Of a stretch of 64,000 nt of DNA, positions 19,846 through 29,102 are shown piece after piece. The stretch is from Prorocentrum cordatum. Taxonomy: Eukaryota; Sar; Dinophyceae; Prorocentrales; Prorocentraceae. How positions within the stretch are numbered: position 1 is the first letter of the stretch; every line of letters begins with the position of its first letter. The stretch spans positions 27,501 through 91,500 of the forward strand of contig CAUYUJ010019907.1 in assembly GCA_963575745.1 (NCBI GenBank), written 5' to 3'. The notes under the pieces are model-generated. The model ran no database searches, was not told where the DNA came from, and worked only from the letters and a program-made list of their open reading frames with translations. Position numbers and translations under genes: made by a program.

Positions 19846-20950
19846 AGAAGAGCAGCCGCAGCCATCAGCAAGAGCAGGAGGAGCAGCAAGAGCAGGAAGA
19901 GATGTTGCAGCAGGAAGAGAACCAGCAGAATCGTCCCCCTCCTCCACTTACTGCCGTGCTTCCTAAATCGCGTGGGCTGCAGAATGCTGCATGGCGTTGC
20001 ATGCGCCATTCGTCTCCAGTCGGAGCACTGGAGGCACGCGCTGTGGCCTGTCTGATGTGCCTACGTACTCCCCCGCACGCACCTTTCTTCCTCACCCTTA
20101 TCACACTGTTACAGATGGGCGCCCCCCCCTCCGAGAAAAAACAAATGGGCTCCCCAAGATCAGGCTCTGGGGCCGGCCCCCGCAGGGGCTCGGCCCTGCA
20201 GTGCGGGGGGGCTCTCAAGGAGATGCAGCGCGGGGCTCCTCGGGGAGCTCCCCCCTGGACCAGAGACAGCCGGGACCCCAGGCAAGGGGAGCTGGCCTGG
20301 TGCTCGGGCACCGAACCCCCCCCCAAAAAGGCCAGCATCATTAACCGAGCGTGCCGCATACAGTTGACCCGCATGGCAAGGATGGCCAACCTTCCCAAGG
20401 GTACCCCTGCATCCTTGCCCCTTCCACACATCCCGATGATACGGGTGGACTGCAGCATGTGCTTCTTCGGATGGCCGCAGTTCTGGTGAGCGCAACGGGG
20501 CGGAGGGGCGTCCACTGGGTACACATCGTTAAACCAGGTCCCACTGGACCCGCCCACGCCCAACTGGTCTCCGCTCGGGAAGCTCCCACTTGCGATCGGG
20601 ACCCCACTCCGATCTGCAGGCCCCGCTGGGCGGCCCCCCGGGCTCGGGCGCCGGAGGCCAGAGCGGGCGAGGGCGCGTGCCTCCGCTCGCCGCTCGGCCC
20701 GGCCCGCTCGCCGAGGTGGTGAAGTCCAGGCCCTAGAGTCCAGGACCCATGTCCTCCAGGGCTCGCTTCCTTCATGGCACAAACGGGGCCGGACGCGGAC
20801 TGCGTTGGAGGATCGCGCCGCATCGCCTGTGTAGCGGCGATGCAGCTCGATGTGGAGCTCGATTTTCTCCGCGATGGCGCCGCCGATGTACCCCCGACAT
20901 CGCCGATGCAGTCGCGATGCATCGGCGAGGGTGGAGGAGGACAGTGAGGA
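19846..20950. other. No supported gene; repeat fragments and GATG-rich hairpins
   Basis: 20385-20430 resembles 22248-22300 (CCAAC, TTCCAAGG, TGCATCCTT). 20810-20935 is rich in GCATCGCC/GGCGATGC words that can form several hairpins. Nothing protein-like was recognised. Confidence 0.3.
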
Positions 20951-20954
20951 CATG

Positions 20955-21892
20955 ACGACAAGGAGGAGGAGGAGGAGGAGGAGGAGGAGGAGGAGAAGGA
21001 GGAGGAGGAGGAGGAGGGCGAGGAGGGGGAGGAGGAGGAGGAGGAGGAGAGGAGGAGGGGAGGAGAAGAGGAGGAGGAGGAAGAACAGGAAGAGGAAGCG
21101 GAAGAGGAGGAAGAGGAAGAAGAGGAGGCGGAGGAGGAGGAGGAGGAGGAAGAAGCGAAGCGGAGGAGGGAGGAGGAGGAGAAGGAGGAGGAGGAGGAGG
21201 AGCGAGGAGGGGGGAGGAGGAGGAGGAGGAGGAGAGGAGGAGGAGAGGAGGAGGAGGAGGAGGAAGAACAGGAAGAGGAAGAAGAGGAGAAGAGGAAGAA
21301 GAGGAGGGGGAGGAGGAGGAGGAGGAGGAGGAGGAGGAAGAAGCGAAGGAGGAGGAGGAGGAGGAAGAGAAGCAGAGGAGGAGGAAAGGAGGACAGGAGG
21401 AGAGGAGGCACGGAAGGAGGAGGAGGAGGAGGCAGGCGGAGGCGGAGGCGGAGACGAGGAGGAGGAGGAGGAGGAGAGGAGGAGGAGGAGGAGGAGGAGG
21501 AGGAGAAGGGGGAGGGGGAAGGGGGAGGAGGGGAGGAGGAGGAGGAGGAGGAGGAGGCGGAGGAGGAGGAGAGGAGGAGGAGGAGGAGAAGGGGGAGGGG
21601 GAGGGAGGAGGGAGGAGGAGGAGGAGGAGGAGGACGAGAGAGGACGAGGACGAGGACGAGGAGAGAGGAGGAGGAGTAGAGGAGGAGCAGGAGGAGGAGG
21701 AGGAGGAGGAGGAGGAGGCGGAGAGGAGGAGGAGGAGGAGGGGAGGGGGGGGAGGAGGGAGGAGGAGGAGGAGGAGAGGAGGAGGAGGAGGAGGAGGAGG
21801 AGGAGGAGAGGAGGAGGAGGAGGAGGAGGAGAGAGGAGGAGGAGGAGGAGGAGGAGGAGGAGGAGGAGGAGGAGGAGGAGGAGGAGGAGGAG
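20955..21892. repeat. Purine-only GGA tract of nearly 1 kb
   Basis: About 940 bp that is almost exclusively purine on the plus strand, mostly GGA with GAA, GGGG and GCG interruptions. The minus strand is correspondingly pyrimidine-only. Such mirror-like purine tracts can form triplex DNA. All long open frames here are artefacts of the composition. Confidence 0.9.
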
Positions 21893-22914
21893 AATTGCGA
21901 GAAGTGCGAGAAGGAAGGGGCGGCACGCCCGAGGGACCAGGGGGGCGCGCGCGCGGGAGGTCGCCGCCGCCGCTGGCGAGAGGACCTCCAGCGACAAAGG
22001 GTGGGTGGCCCGCCCAAACGTCAGCATGAAGGGCACGGGTCGTACAGTCACTAACTACGCTTAGGAGTGACTTTTCGCCAGAGTGACCTTTGGTGCGAGC
22101 CCATTAGGCCCACCCGAACGCCGAGCGCGGTGCAATATTAGCGGTTTGCGCGCCCAGGTTTGGCCCCGCCCGCGGCCCCCAGAAAGCCGCGCACCGAAGG
22201 TCATTTTTGCCTAGGGTCACTCTTGCGTATAGTCATAATAAAGAGGACCAACTTTCCAAGGTTGCCCTTGCATCCTTCCCCTTCGGCCCATCCTTGCCCA
22301 CTTTCGCTGGCCACGCCCCGCTCGCAGAGTCTCGACATGGCCTTCCAGGCCCCTTGCATCCTGCTCCTGGGCCCTCATAATACGGGCCGACTGTAGGGGA
22401 AAGGGGCCCCGAGGTCTGTCGCTGGTTTCGGCCTCCTGGGGGGCCGCTCCCGGGCACCGAGACCCTCAGACAACTGCCCCGGGGGCCAGGGCCCGCGATG
22501 CGGCGCGATCCGCCGCCCGGCTTCTTCTCCATCCCGACGTCGCCGATGCGCCTGCGCTCCTCCGGCCCCATCTGCTCCAACGCCCCTCGGGCGGCCCCGG
22601 TGGGCCAGGGAGGAGCGCGCCGGGCGGCCAGGGGCCCCAGCGCCACCTGGCGAGGAAGCGCACGGAGATTGGCCAAAGTTTTGGTAATGATTCTGCTTGT
22701 GGCGCTCCGCTCTGGGCGCGACCGCGTTTGGCGCGGGCGCGCAAGCAGACACTGCTATGCACGAGTTCGTGTTGCACGGAAGGCGGCCACTGTGGGAAAA
22801 TCTGCAATTGGACAAGGAAGAGTACAGTTCCTTGGCGGGTTTGTTTAACGACCGCGAGTTGAACCGAAAATGAGGGGACACTGACAAAATCAAGCAAGAT
22901 CAGTCAGATCAACC
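21893..22914. other. No supported gene
   Basis: GC-rich sequence with short matches to 20380-20920. Open frames on both strands overlap heavily and none shows a recognisable motif. Confidence 0.25.
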
Positions 22915-23300
22915 CCACAACAATGGCCGTCTGGGCCCTCTGAAGGTATCCGGGAAAGTTCTTATGGCCGTATTGAGGTTCTTGTGGCACCCTTTGTACC
23001 AGCCTTTGGGCCCTCTTGAGGTTCTCAGGGGCCACTGGGCCTTGGGTCGCACTCTCGCCGTCAGGGATGGTGGTAAGCGCTGCTGCGGTGCATCCCGGAA
23101 AGTCATGCTCGGAGGGCTCTTGAACCCATGCTGCGATCAGCATGGGTTCCTCTGAGGGCCTGGGGGGTAATGTTTTCAGTGCCACGTCGATACTTCAAGG
23201 AGTCGTCGGGTCATTACTAAAGAGACTTGGGGGTACGATCAGGTCCATCGCGATGCCATGTTGGGGCCTCTTGGAGCGATGTCGAAGACAACTTGGGCAG
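22915..23300. repeat. Copy of the CTTGG/GGCCTC dispersed repeat
   Basis: Words such as CTCTTGAGGTTCT, TTGGGCC and GGCCTCTTGGAGCG link it to 6415-6965 and 14990-15640. Confidence 0.4.
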
Positions 23301-23948
23301 TATTGTCCAGTGTGGGAGGCTATGCTGGGTAAAAACGAGTCTGTCTGGTCGAGCCATGTAACGAATCTTGTCGCTCCGCCCTCTCGCACGCTGCGCATCC
23401 AGAAATCAGGAGGGTAGGAAATCCAGATGATCACTGGAAGTGCAAATATGCTGTATTTCAAGCGGATGTACGTTAGGCGACTTACGTTCAGATGGATTGT
23501 TGCATTACTTTGTCTTCCCGCTTCTCTGCGTTGACGCATTGTTCTTGACGACGATTACGTCGCGTCGGTCACGACACGATAAATGTTGCAACACGTATCT
23601 GGCGGGAAAGCGTTTTCATCGCAGGGCTCATTGTAGATCATTGGTGGCGTCGCGATTGCATCCTCAGTGGCGGGATGTTTGCAAAGATCGTGCGGTTACG
23701 TTGTGCGCGCGCAAGGAATTGGTGGGACGTTTCTTAACACTTCTCTTCAAGTGATTCGCACATAAAATTACATCGAGCAGTTGATATTATTGGTGTGTTG
23801 CGGTGAAGAACTTGTCTTTTCCAATGTTTGTCCGGTTCGGCCATTCTAGATTCCATTCGTTCTCATACCGTCCGTTGTACGTGGTCGTTCGGTTTTGTAA
23901 GTTGCACCGCTGCCCACGCGTCGTTCGGACAATATCTATTAAGTTCCG
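23301..23948. other. Less GC-rich flank, no supported gene
   Basis: Left neighbour of the DIRS-order element. A 104-residue frame (23440-23754) is Cys-rich but matches nothing I recognise and is not called. Confidence 0.3.
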
Positions 23949-24151
23949 GATATCCCCTCAAGCAGCACTGGTAAAGTAAAACCTCATGAGCCTAGTAGGC
24001 GGGGGCTCCAGAGGGGAGGGAGAGGGACGGACACGGCCTCAGATGATGACGACGACCTTTTGCCAAAGGGGCAGTGCTGCTCCTCTGTGCCGGCACCCGG
24101 CGCTCCACGCGCCGGCGCCGTCTTCGGCCACGCGCAGCGGGCCACGCCGCC
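23949..24151 (-). repeat. Split direct repeat B2
   Basis: 203 bp, same orientation as 24398-24600, offset 449 bp; about four mismatches. Its left edge (GATATCCCCTC) defines the element's 3' end on the minus strand. Confidence 0.85.
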
Positions 24152-24235
24152 GCCGAGGCACTCTAGCGCCTCGGCGGCGCTTTAAAAGTCCAGAATAGGG
24201 GCGGGTAGGGAGCCCTGCAGGGCTCCCAGGGTGGG
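24152..24235 (-). other. 84-bp spacer between A2 and B2 with two hairpins
   Basis: Contains GCCGAGGC...GCCTCGGC and GGGAGCCC...GGGCTCCC inverted repeats. It has no counterpart beside A1 or B1. It could be a recombination or termination structure, or a later insertion. Confidence 0.5.
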
Positions 24236-24397
24236 CCAGCTTGGCCTTGAAAAGGCTTGAGCCGCCAAGCGGCGGTGAAGAGAGAGGGAGAGAGAAAGGG
24301 CAAGCAAAGAGGCAAGGGCAGGAGCAAGGGAACCGCAAGTGGAAGCCCGCGCCAGTTCTGGAAGCGGGGAGATCCATCAGTTTTACCAAACATCCTA
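24236..24397 (-). repeat. Split direct repeat A2
   Basis: 162 bp, matches 40241-40402 with two mismatches, and directly abuts B1 at 24397/24398. Confidence 0.9.
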
Positions 24398-24600
24398 GAT
24401 ATCCCCTCAAGCAGCACTGGTAAACCAAAACCTCATGAGCCTAGTAGGCGGGGGCTCAAGAGGGGAGGGAGAGGGACGGACACGGCCTCAGATGATGACG
24501 ACGACCTTTTGCCAAAGGGGCAGTGCTGCTCCTCTGTGCCGGCGCCCGGCGCTCCACGCGCCGGCGCCGTCTTCGGCCACGCGCAGCGGGCCACGCCGCC
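24398..24600 (-). repeat. Split direct repeat B1
   Basis: 203 bp copy of B2. On the minus strand it lies after the last coding frame and directly before A2. Confidence 0.85.
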
Positions 24601-25293
24601 CCCCTCCACCTGCGAGCGCACCACCACGCCGAACTGGCTGTAGTGGGACGCGTAGTCGCCGACCTTGTCGGCGTAGAACAGTCCCGGCATCTGCGGCACG
24701 TTGCCGCGTCTGCCCAGCAAGGTGGGCCCGCAGGCGCAGGGCGGCACGCCGCCGGCGCACGCGGTGGTTCTTCGTGCGCCCTAGGCGGCAGCCCTGGCTG
24801 GGCTGGCCGCCGGCGCCCCACGTAGCCGCCACCGCCGTCCCCCATGACGGCACTGCCGGTTGCCGGGCCGGCGCGGCGTTTTTGCCCTCAGGCGCCAGCT
24901 GCCGCCGCACCGCGCCCAGCTGCTCGCAAGCGCAAAGTTGAGCGCGAGCGCCAGGCTGAGCTCAGCCGGCGTCGCGCGGCCGCTCGCACGGCGGGTGCCG
25001 GCGGCGGTGGTTCCTCCTGCGCCCTGTGCGGCAGCCCTGGCTGGGCTAGCCGCCGGCGCTCCCTCGTAGCCGCCACTGCCGTCCCCATGACGGCACTGCC
25101 GGGTGCCAGGCCGGCGCGGCGCCTGCCCACGGGCAGCAGCGGCCGCAGCACGCGCCCAGCTTGTTCGCAAGTGCGAAGTTGATCGCGAGCGCCAGGCTGA
25201 ACTCAGCTGGCGCCGCGCGGCCGCCCGCACGGCGGTTGCCGGCGGCGGTCCACCGCTGCCCGCTCGGCTGCTGGCCGGCGGCAGCCCCGCACC

Positions 25294-27132
25294 TTAGTCA
25301 CGATGCGGCCTTTGTTCCCCTCCACGGGGCCATTCTGGCGACCTGCGGTGCCCTGACGGGGCCACCTCCCGCGTCACTTCGTTGGCCCGGCGGAAGCCCT
25401 GGGACTCGTGCACGTACTTCACGCCGTTGTAGTGCACCGGGCCCATCACCCCTGCGTCGCAGTACGTCCTCTGCGGCTGCTTGGGAGGCTTGTGCGCCTT
25501 AGGCGTCTGCTGCGCTGTGGCCTGCTGCGCTTCTGGCTCCAGCCTCTCCTCGTTCTTTTTGGCCATCCCGCAGCAGCAGCAGCCGAGCACCCCGATGCCC
25601 GCCGCAAGCAGCACTGCGATCGTGGCCACCACTTTCAGCGCCGTCTCCACTGGGAAAACGATCGCCACCGTGCCCATCTGCGGCTCCCAGCGAAGCGTGG
25701 CCCCTTGGGCCCTGCTGTCGACTGCTGCCACTTCCTGGCTCTGTATCTCCCCGGCTGCCGTCGTGAGCGCCGTCACCACCAGCGCTGTACACAGCATGCC
25801 TGCGCGGGGGATGCGGGCTCTGCGGTTGCCGCCGCGCTCGCTGGCCGCCCCTCCGCGCCTTCGCTGCTGCCTGTACTGCCACGCAGCGCCTAGCAGCACG
25901 GCTGCCAGCAGCACCCCCGCTGCCATCGCCCAAGCCCCCAAGCCGACCGGGAGCACGAAGATCAGAAGGTTCTGGCTCTCCGCCAGGTCGACCATGATCA
26001 CGTAGCCGTCTGCACTGCCAGCCGCGGCGGCGAGCGTCGTCACGGCCAGCGCGGCTCTGGGCCACAGCGGGGTCGGGCTCCTGCCCGCGCGGCGCTCGCC
26101 TTCGGCCGCGTGGGTCGGCGGCGCCGTGAGCTCGGACGTGTCTGTCGCCATGTCGGTCGAGATGCCGCGCATGGGCTCGTGGCTCTCCCACAGGCACCCG
26201 TGGAAGCTGTCGGAGGCCCAGCGCCCGAAGCGCTTGACGCGCTGCAGGTCGTCCACGGCGTGGTACATCGCTGTCGCGCCTCCGATGCGGAGGCTGCGCG
26301 AGCCGATCTCCTCCTTCCTCAGCCCGGCGGCCAGCCCCGCGATCGTCAGGTAGTGTTGCACCTCCTCGCAGCGGATGGGTGCTCCGCTCGCCCAGCGGAA
26401 GAGCGGGAGCTCCTCCTCACTCCCTCGCAGCCTCTGTGGGTAGTGCTGCTCCAGCTGGCGGGGGGCAGCCACAGGGAACAGCGACGTGCCTGTCTCATAC
26501 TGATTCCTTACGCACCCCACATTGTACTGGTCCGTCTTCGAAGAGGTGATATGGAGCACCACCTCCACCGCGTCTTTGAAGGTGCAGGGCTGGTTGTTGC
26601 CGTCGCGGCCCGTGAGGTCCACGCCGCGCACGACGCGTTCTCGGCCCCATGTCTTCCCGGGCTGGATCAGATACTCTGACGCCCTCAACATGAAGAAGAA
26701 GGCCACCGCCACGGCGGCCCACAGGACCGCGGCGTCCGTCTCGGGGAGGTTCGTCTGGCCCCTCAAGAAGCCTTGGAGCCACAGGAGCATGCGTGGTGTC
26801 ACTGGCCGCTTCCGCCCGCTCGGCCCCTGGCCTCTCCGGAGGCCGGCGAGCGTGGACCAGAGGCGGCCTCGGTGGAGTAGAGGATCCGGGTATCCGACCA
26901 CGAGGTGGGCGAAGCGCACCGCGAACAACTTCTGTTTGATCGTGCCTTCCGTGCGCTTCAGCACCTTGGCCAGCACGACGACGAAGCCCAGCAGTGCCTC
27001 CTCGTTGGCGTGGCGCTCCTCGAGGTCGCGTCCCTCCAGCCAGGGCGACTCTCCTTGGGCCGCCCTGAAGCCCTGCCACTGTCGCCAGCCGGTCTCATAG
27101 CCGGCGCGGGTTCCCTCGGACAGCCGTAGCAT
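25294..27132 (-). CDS. Tyrosine recombinase with C-terminal membrane segments
   Basis: 612 residues. Residues 1-105 resemble the core-binding domain. The catalytic domain follows: Arg150 in FFMLRASEY, Lys199 in TSSKTDQ, SRSLRIGGAT (279-287) where the box II His-x-x-Arg is expected, and GRWASDSFHGCLWE (303-316) where the catalytic tyrosine is expected. The first box II position reads Arg (codon CGC) instead of His, and the tyrosine position reads Cys (TGC), so this copy is probably inactive. After about residue 350 there are three hydrophobic segments (about 350-375, 385-415 and 485-515, the last ending in CCCC) and a basic tail. A membrane region fused to a recombinase is unusual. The ATG overlaps the upstream stop as TGATG, which suggests coupled reinitiation. 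The enzyme would integrate a circular cDNA intermediate. Confidence 0.75.
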   Translation of the reverse strand: MLRLSEGTRAGYETGWRQWQGFRAAQGESPWLEGRDLEERHANEEALLGFVVVLAKVLKRTEGTIKQKLFAVRFAHLVVGYPDPLLHRGRLWSTLAGLRRGQGPSGRKRPVTPRMLLWLQGFLRGQTNLPETDAAVLWAAVAVAFFFMLRASEYLIQPGKTWGRERVVRGVDLTGRDGNNQPCTFKDAVEVVLHITSSKTDQYNVGCVRNQYETGTSLFPVAAPRQLEQHYPQRLRGSEEELPLFRWASGAPIRCEEVQHYLTIAGLAAGLRKEEIGSRSLRIGGATAMYHAVDDLQRVKRFGRWASDSFHGCLWESHEPMRGISTDMATDTSELTAPPTHAAEGERRAGRSPTPLWPRAALAVTTLAAAAGSADGYVIMVDLAESQNLLIFVLPVGLGAWAMAAGVLLAAVLLGAAWQYRQQRRRGGAASERGGNRRARIPRAGMLCTALVVTALTTAAGEIQSQEVAAVDSRAQGATLRWEPQMGTVAIVFPVETALKVVATIAVLLAAGIGVLGCCCCGMAKKNEERLEPEAQQATAQQTPKAHKPPKQPQRTYCDAGVMGPVHYNGVKYVHESQGFRRANEVTREVAPSGHRRSPEWPRGGEQRPHRD

Positions 27133-28961
27133 CAGCGCCTCGCGCTTCTGCTCCCCAGGGTCGGGTGGTCCGGCAGGGCGACGGCGGCTCGAGCTCGACC
27201 CAGCGCGACCGGCTTGACCAACCCCTGGGTCTCCACCTTCTTGCCCCGGTTGGGGCTCCGCTTCCGCCGCTTCTTGAGCGCGCTGACAGCTGCGTTCAGG
27301 TCCACCTCCTTGGCATCAGGAGGGGGCTCGGGACCCCGCACGAGGTCCTCCTCGATTGCCTTGAAGCGGACGCCTTGGCTCTTGCGCCTCGCCTTGTGGG
27401 TGTCGTCGCTCAGCACCCCTGCGTGCTGGTCGTCCTCGGGGGCGTCGGCCTTCGCCCGGAGCTCGCCCCGTGCCCAGGCCCTGAGCCACCGCCGGGTCGT
27501 CTCCCAGGCGGCCGACTCCGCGGGGTCACGGCAGCCGCCCGCCCGCTGGGTGGTTTGCGACAGCGCGTCCACAGTGGCGCCCACGACGGCTCTCGCCGTC
27601 TCGGGTGGCAAGGCCCTCGCTGCTTCTCGCATCAAAGTGGCCTCGGTGTCGCCCTGGGCCCGCCTCCTTACCCAAGCTGCTTCGTCGCCCCCCTGCACGA
27701 TCCAGACCTCCTCTGGCGACAGCGCCCTGATGCGCCCGACGCTGTTTCCTGGGACATGGACCAACGTTCCTCCCGGTCCGCCCGGGCCCTCTGTGGGCCA
27801 GCGAACCGTGCCGATCGGGCCGTCGATTGAGCAGACAAGGTGCTTCGTGCCAGCGAGCTTGATATGGCCGATGCCCTTGGGCTGCATGGGGTCGGAACCT
27901 CCTCGAGCTGCCGGGTCCCAGGTGGCGTCTCCCTCGTCGTCGAGCCAGTGGTGATCGCCTTCGCTGAGCTTGTCCTTCAGCGCGCGCTTCACCCCGTGGG
28001 GACAGCGGCGCGCCGGCGGCATACGCATGCCCGCCAGGCTAGCGCCTGCTGGTCCCCGGCCTGCCACGATCAGGCTCCGAGCTCGGGCTGCCGTGTCGCC
28101 GTAGTGGGTGCAGACGACCTCCAGGTCGTACGTGCGGCATCCCAGCTTGCGCAGCGCCTTGACGACGCGGGCCAGGTCGAGCTTGCCAGGGGCGTCGATC
28201 ACGACGACCTGCGGCCTCGCCCGGGCGATGGCTGACACCAGTTTCTCGATTTCGAAGCCCTTCGGGTCCAGGGACAGCGTGCACATGATCCAGTCCACCC
28301 CCGTTGGGTTGCCTGTCGTCAGCTCACCACCTAGCTGCTCCCAGGCGCGCCCGTAAGTCCCCAGCGGGCTCCCGAGCTCAAGACCCCGGCGCCCTTTGAG
28401 GAGGAGGTTGCGCGGCACTGTTGCCGGAGTCCTCAGCGCCCGATGGCGGAGTGCTGACTCCGCAATGGGCCCTTTCTCCCCAGGCAATCGCAGGAGGTGT
28501 TCCTTTGCCACGGCCAACATCTTCCCCCACTCCTCGGGCGGCTCGATGCGGGCCCACCCCTTGCGCAGGAGCTCGGAGTGGACCTTCTTGGCCTCCTCCC
28601 GCGACAGCCAGTCCGCGATGTCGTTGTGGTAGGTGCGGATGTACAGTGCGGTCGTGCTGAACCCGTGGCAAGCCTCTAGGCGCTGAATGAGGCGAATGAG
28701 ATGCCGCGCGAGCGGGTGCTTGGGCCGCCTCTTGGAAATCCACGACCGCACAATCATGTTATCGCTAACGTAGAAGACTAGCTCGCCCTGCCACTCGCCA
28801 CCCCTTGCGGCGGCCAGGGCCACGAACGCAAGCAGCTCCACGATGGCTATAGCCCAGTCCTTCTCGGCCCCCGGGTGGCTCAGCACGTCCTCCAACTGGC
28901 GGAGGAGCGGGGCGGCGTCCACGGCCATGTAGTGGGGTGGCACCGCTTTGCTGCCGGCCAC
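27132..28961 (-). CDS. RNase H plus C-terminal half of a C5-methyltransferase-like domain
   Basis: The frame begins at a GTG and is continuous with the RT frame upstream except for one TGA at 29103-29105; RNase H actually starts upstream, with TGGDATTTTIGSIDWG at about 28970-29017. Within this entry, Glu42, Asp67 (FYVSDNM) and NDIADWLSR (113-121) complete the RNase H active-site pattern. From about residue 220 a cytosine-methyltransferase-like region follows: VVVIDAPGKL (motif VI-like), THYGDTAARARSLIVAG (motif VIII-like), then RIRALSPEEVWIVQGG and ALPPETARAVVGATVDAL (IX/X-like). The catalytic Pro-Cys of motif IV is not evident, so activity is doubtful. A basic, proline-rich tail ends the frame. 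Confidence 0.65.
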   Translation of the reverse strand: MAGSKAVPPHYMAVDAAPLLRQLEDVLSHPGAEKDWAIAIVELLAFVALAAARGGEWQGELVFYVSDNMIVRSWISKRRPKHPLARHLIRLIQRLEACHGFSTTALYIRTYHNDIADWLSREEAKKVHSELLRKGWARIEPPEEWGKMLAVAKEHLLRLPGEKGPIAESALRHRALRTPATVPRNLLLKGRRGLELGSPLGTYGRAWEQLGGELTTGNPTGVDWIMCTLSLDPKGFEIEKLVSAIARARPQVVVIDAPGKLDLARVVKALRKLGCRTYDLEVVCTHYGDTAARARSLIVAGRGPAGASLAGMRMPPARRCPHGVKRALKDKLSEGDHHWLDDEGDATWDPAARGGSDPMQPKGIGHIKLAGTKHLVCSIDGPIGTVRWPTEGPGGPGGTLVHVPGNSVGRIRALSPEEVWIVQGGDEAAWVRRRAQGDTEATLMREAARALPPETARAVVGATVDALSQTTQRAGGCRDPAESAAWETTRRWLRAWARGELRAKADAPEDDQHAGVLSDDTHKARRKSQGVRFKAIEEDLVRGPEPPPDAKEVDLNAAVSALKKRRKRSPNRGKKVETQGLVKPVALGRARAAVALPDHPTLGSRSARR

Positions 28962-29102
28962 CGCGCGCCCCCAGTCGATGCTGCCAATGGTCGTCGTGGT
29001 GGCGTCGCCCCCAGTCCATCTTGTCCGGGCGGCGGCTCCTGGGAGTGCCAGGCGCTCGCGCGGCCCTAGACAGGAAATGAAGCTCGCTTCGAAGGTGGAC
29101 GC

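Noticed and set aside
19865-22064. Very long frames (hundreds of residues) across the GGA tract
   Set aside because: They are poly-Leu/Ser/Pro or poly-Arg/Glu/Gly readings of a microsatellite.
24601-25293. Coding frames after the recombinase on both strands
   Set aside because: Internal 100-240-bp repeats rich in GCC/GGC create multiple overlapping frames; no motif is recognisable, so this is left as the 3' untranslated part of the DIRS-order element.
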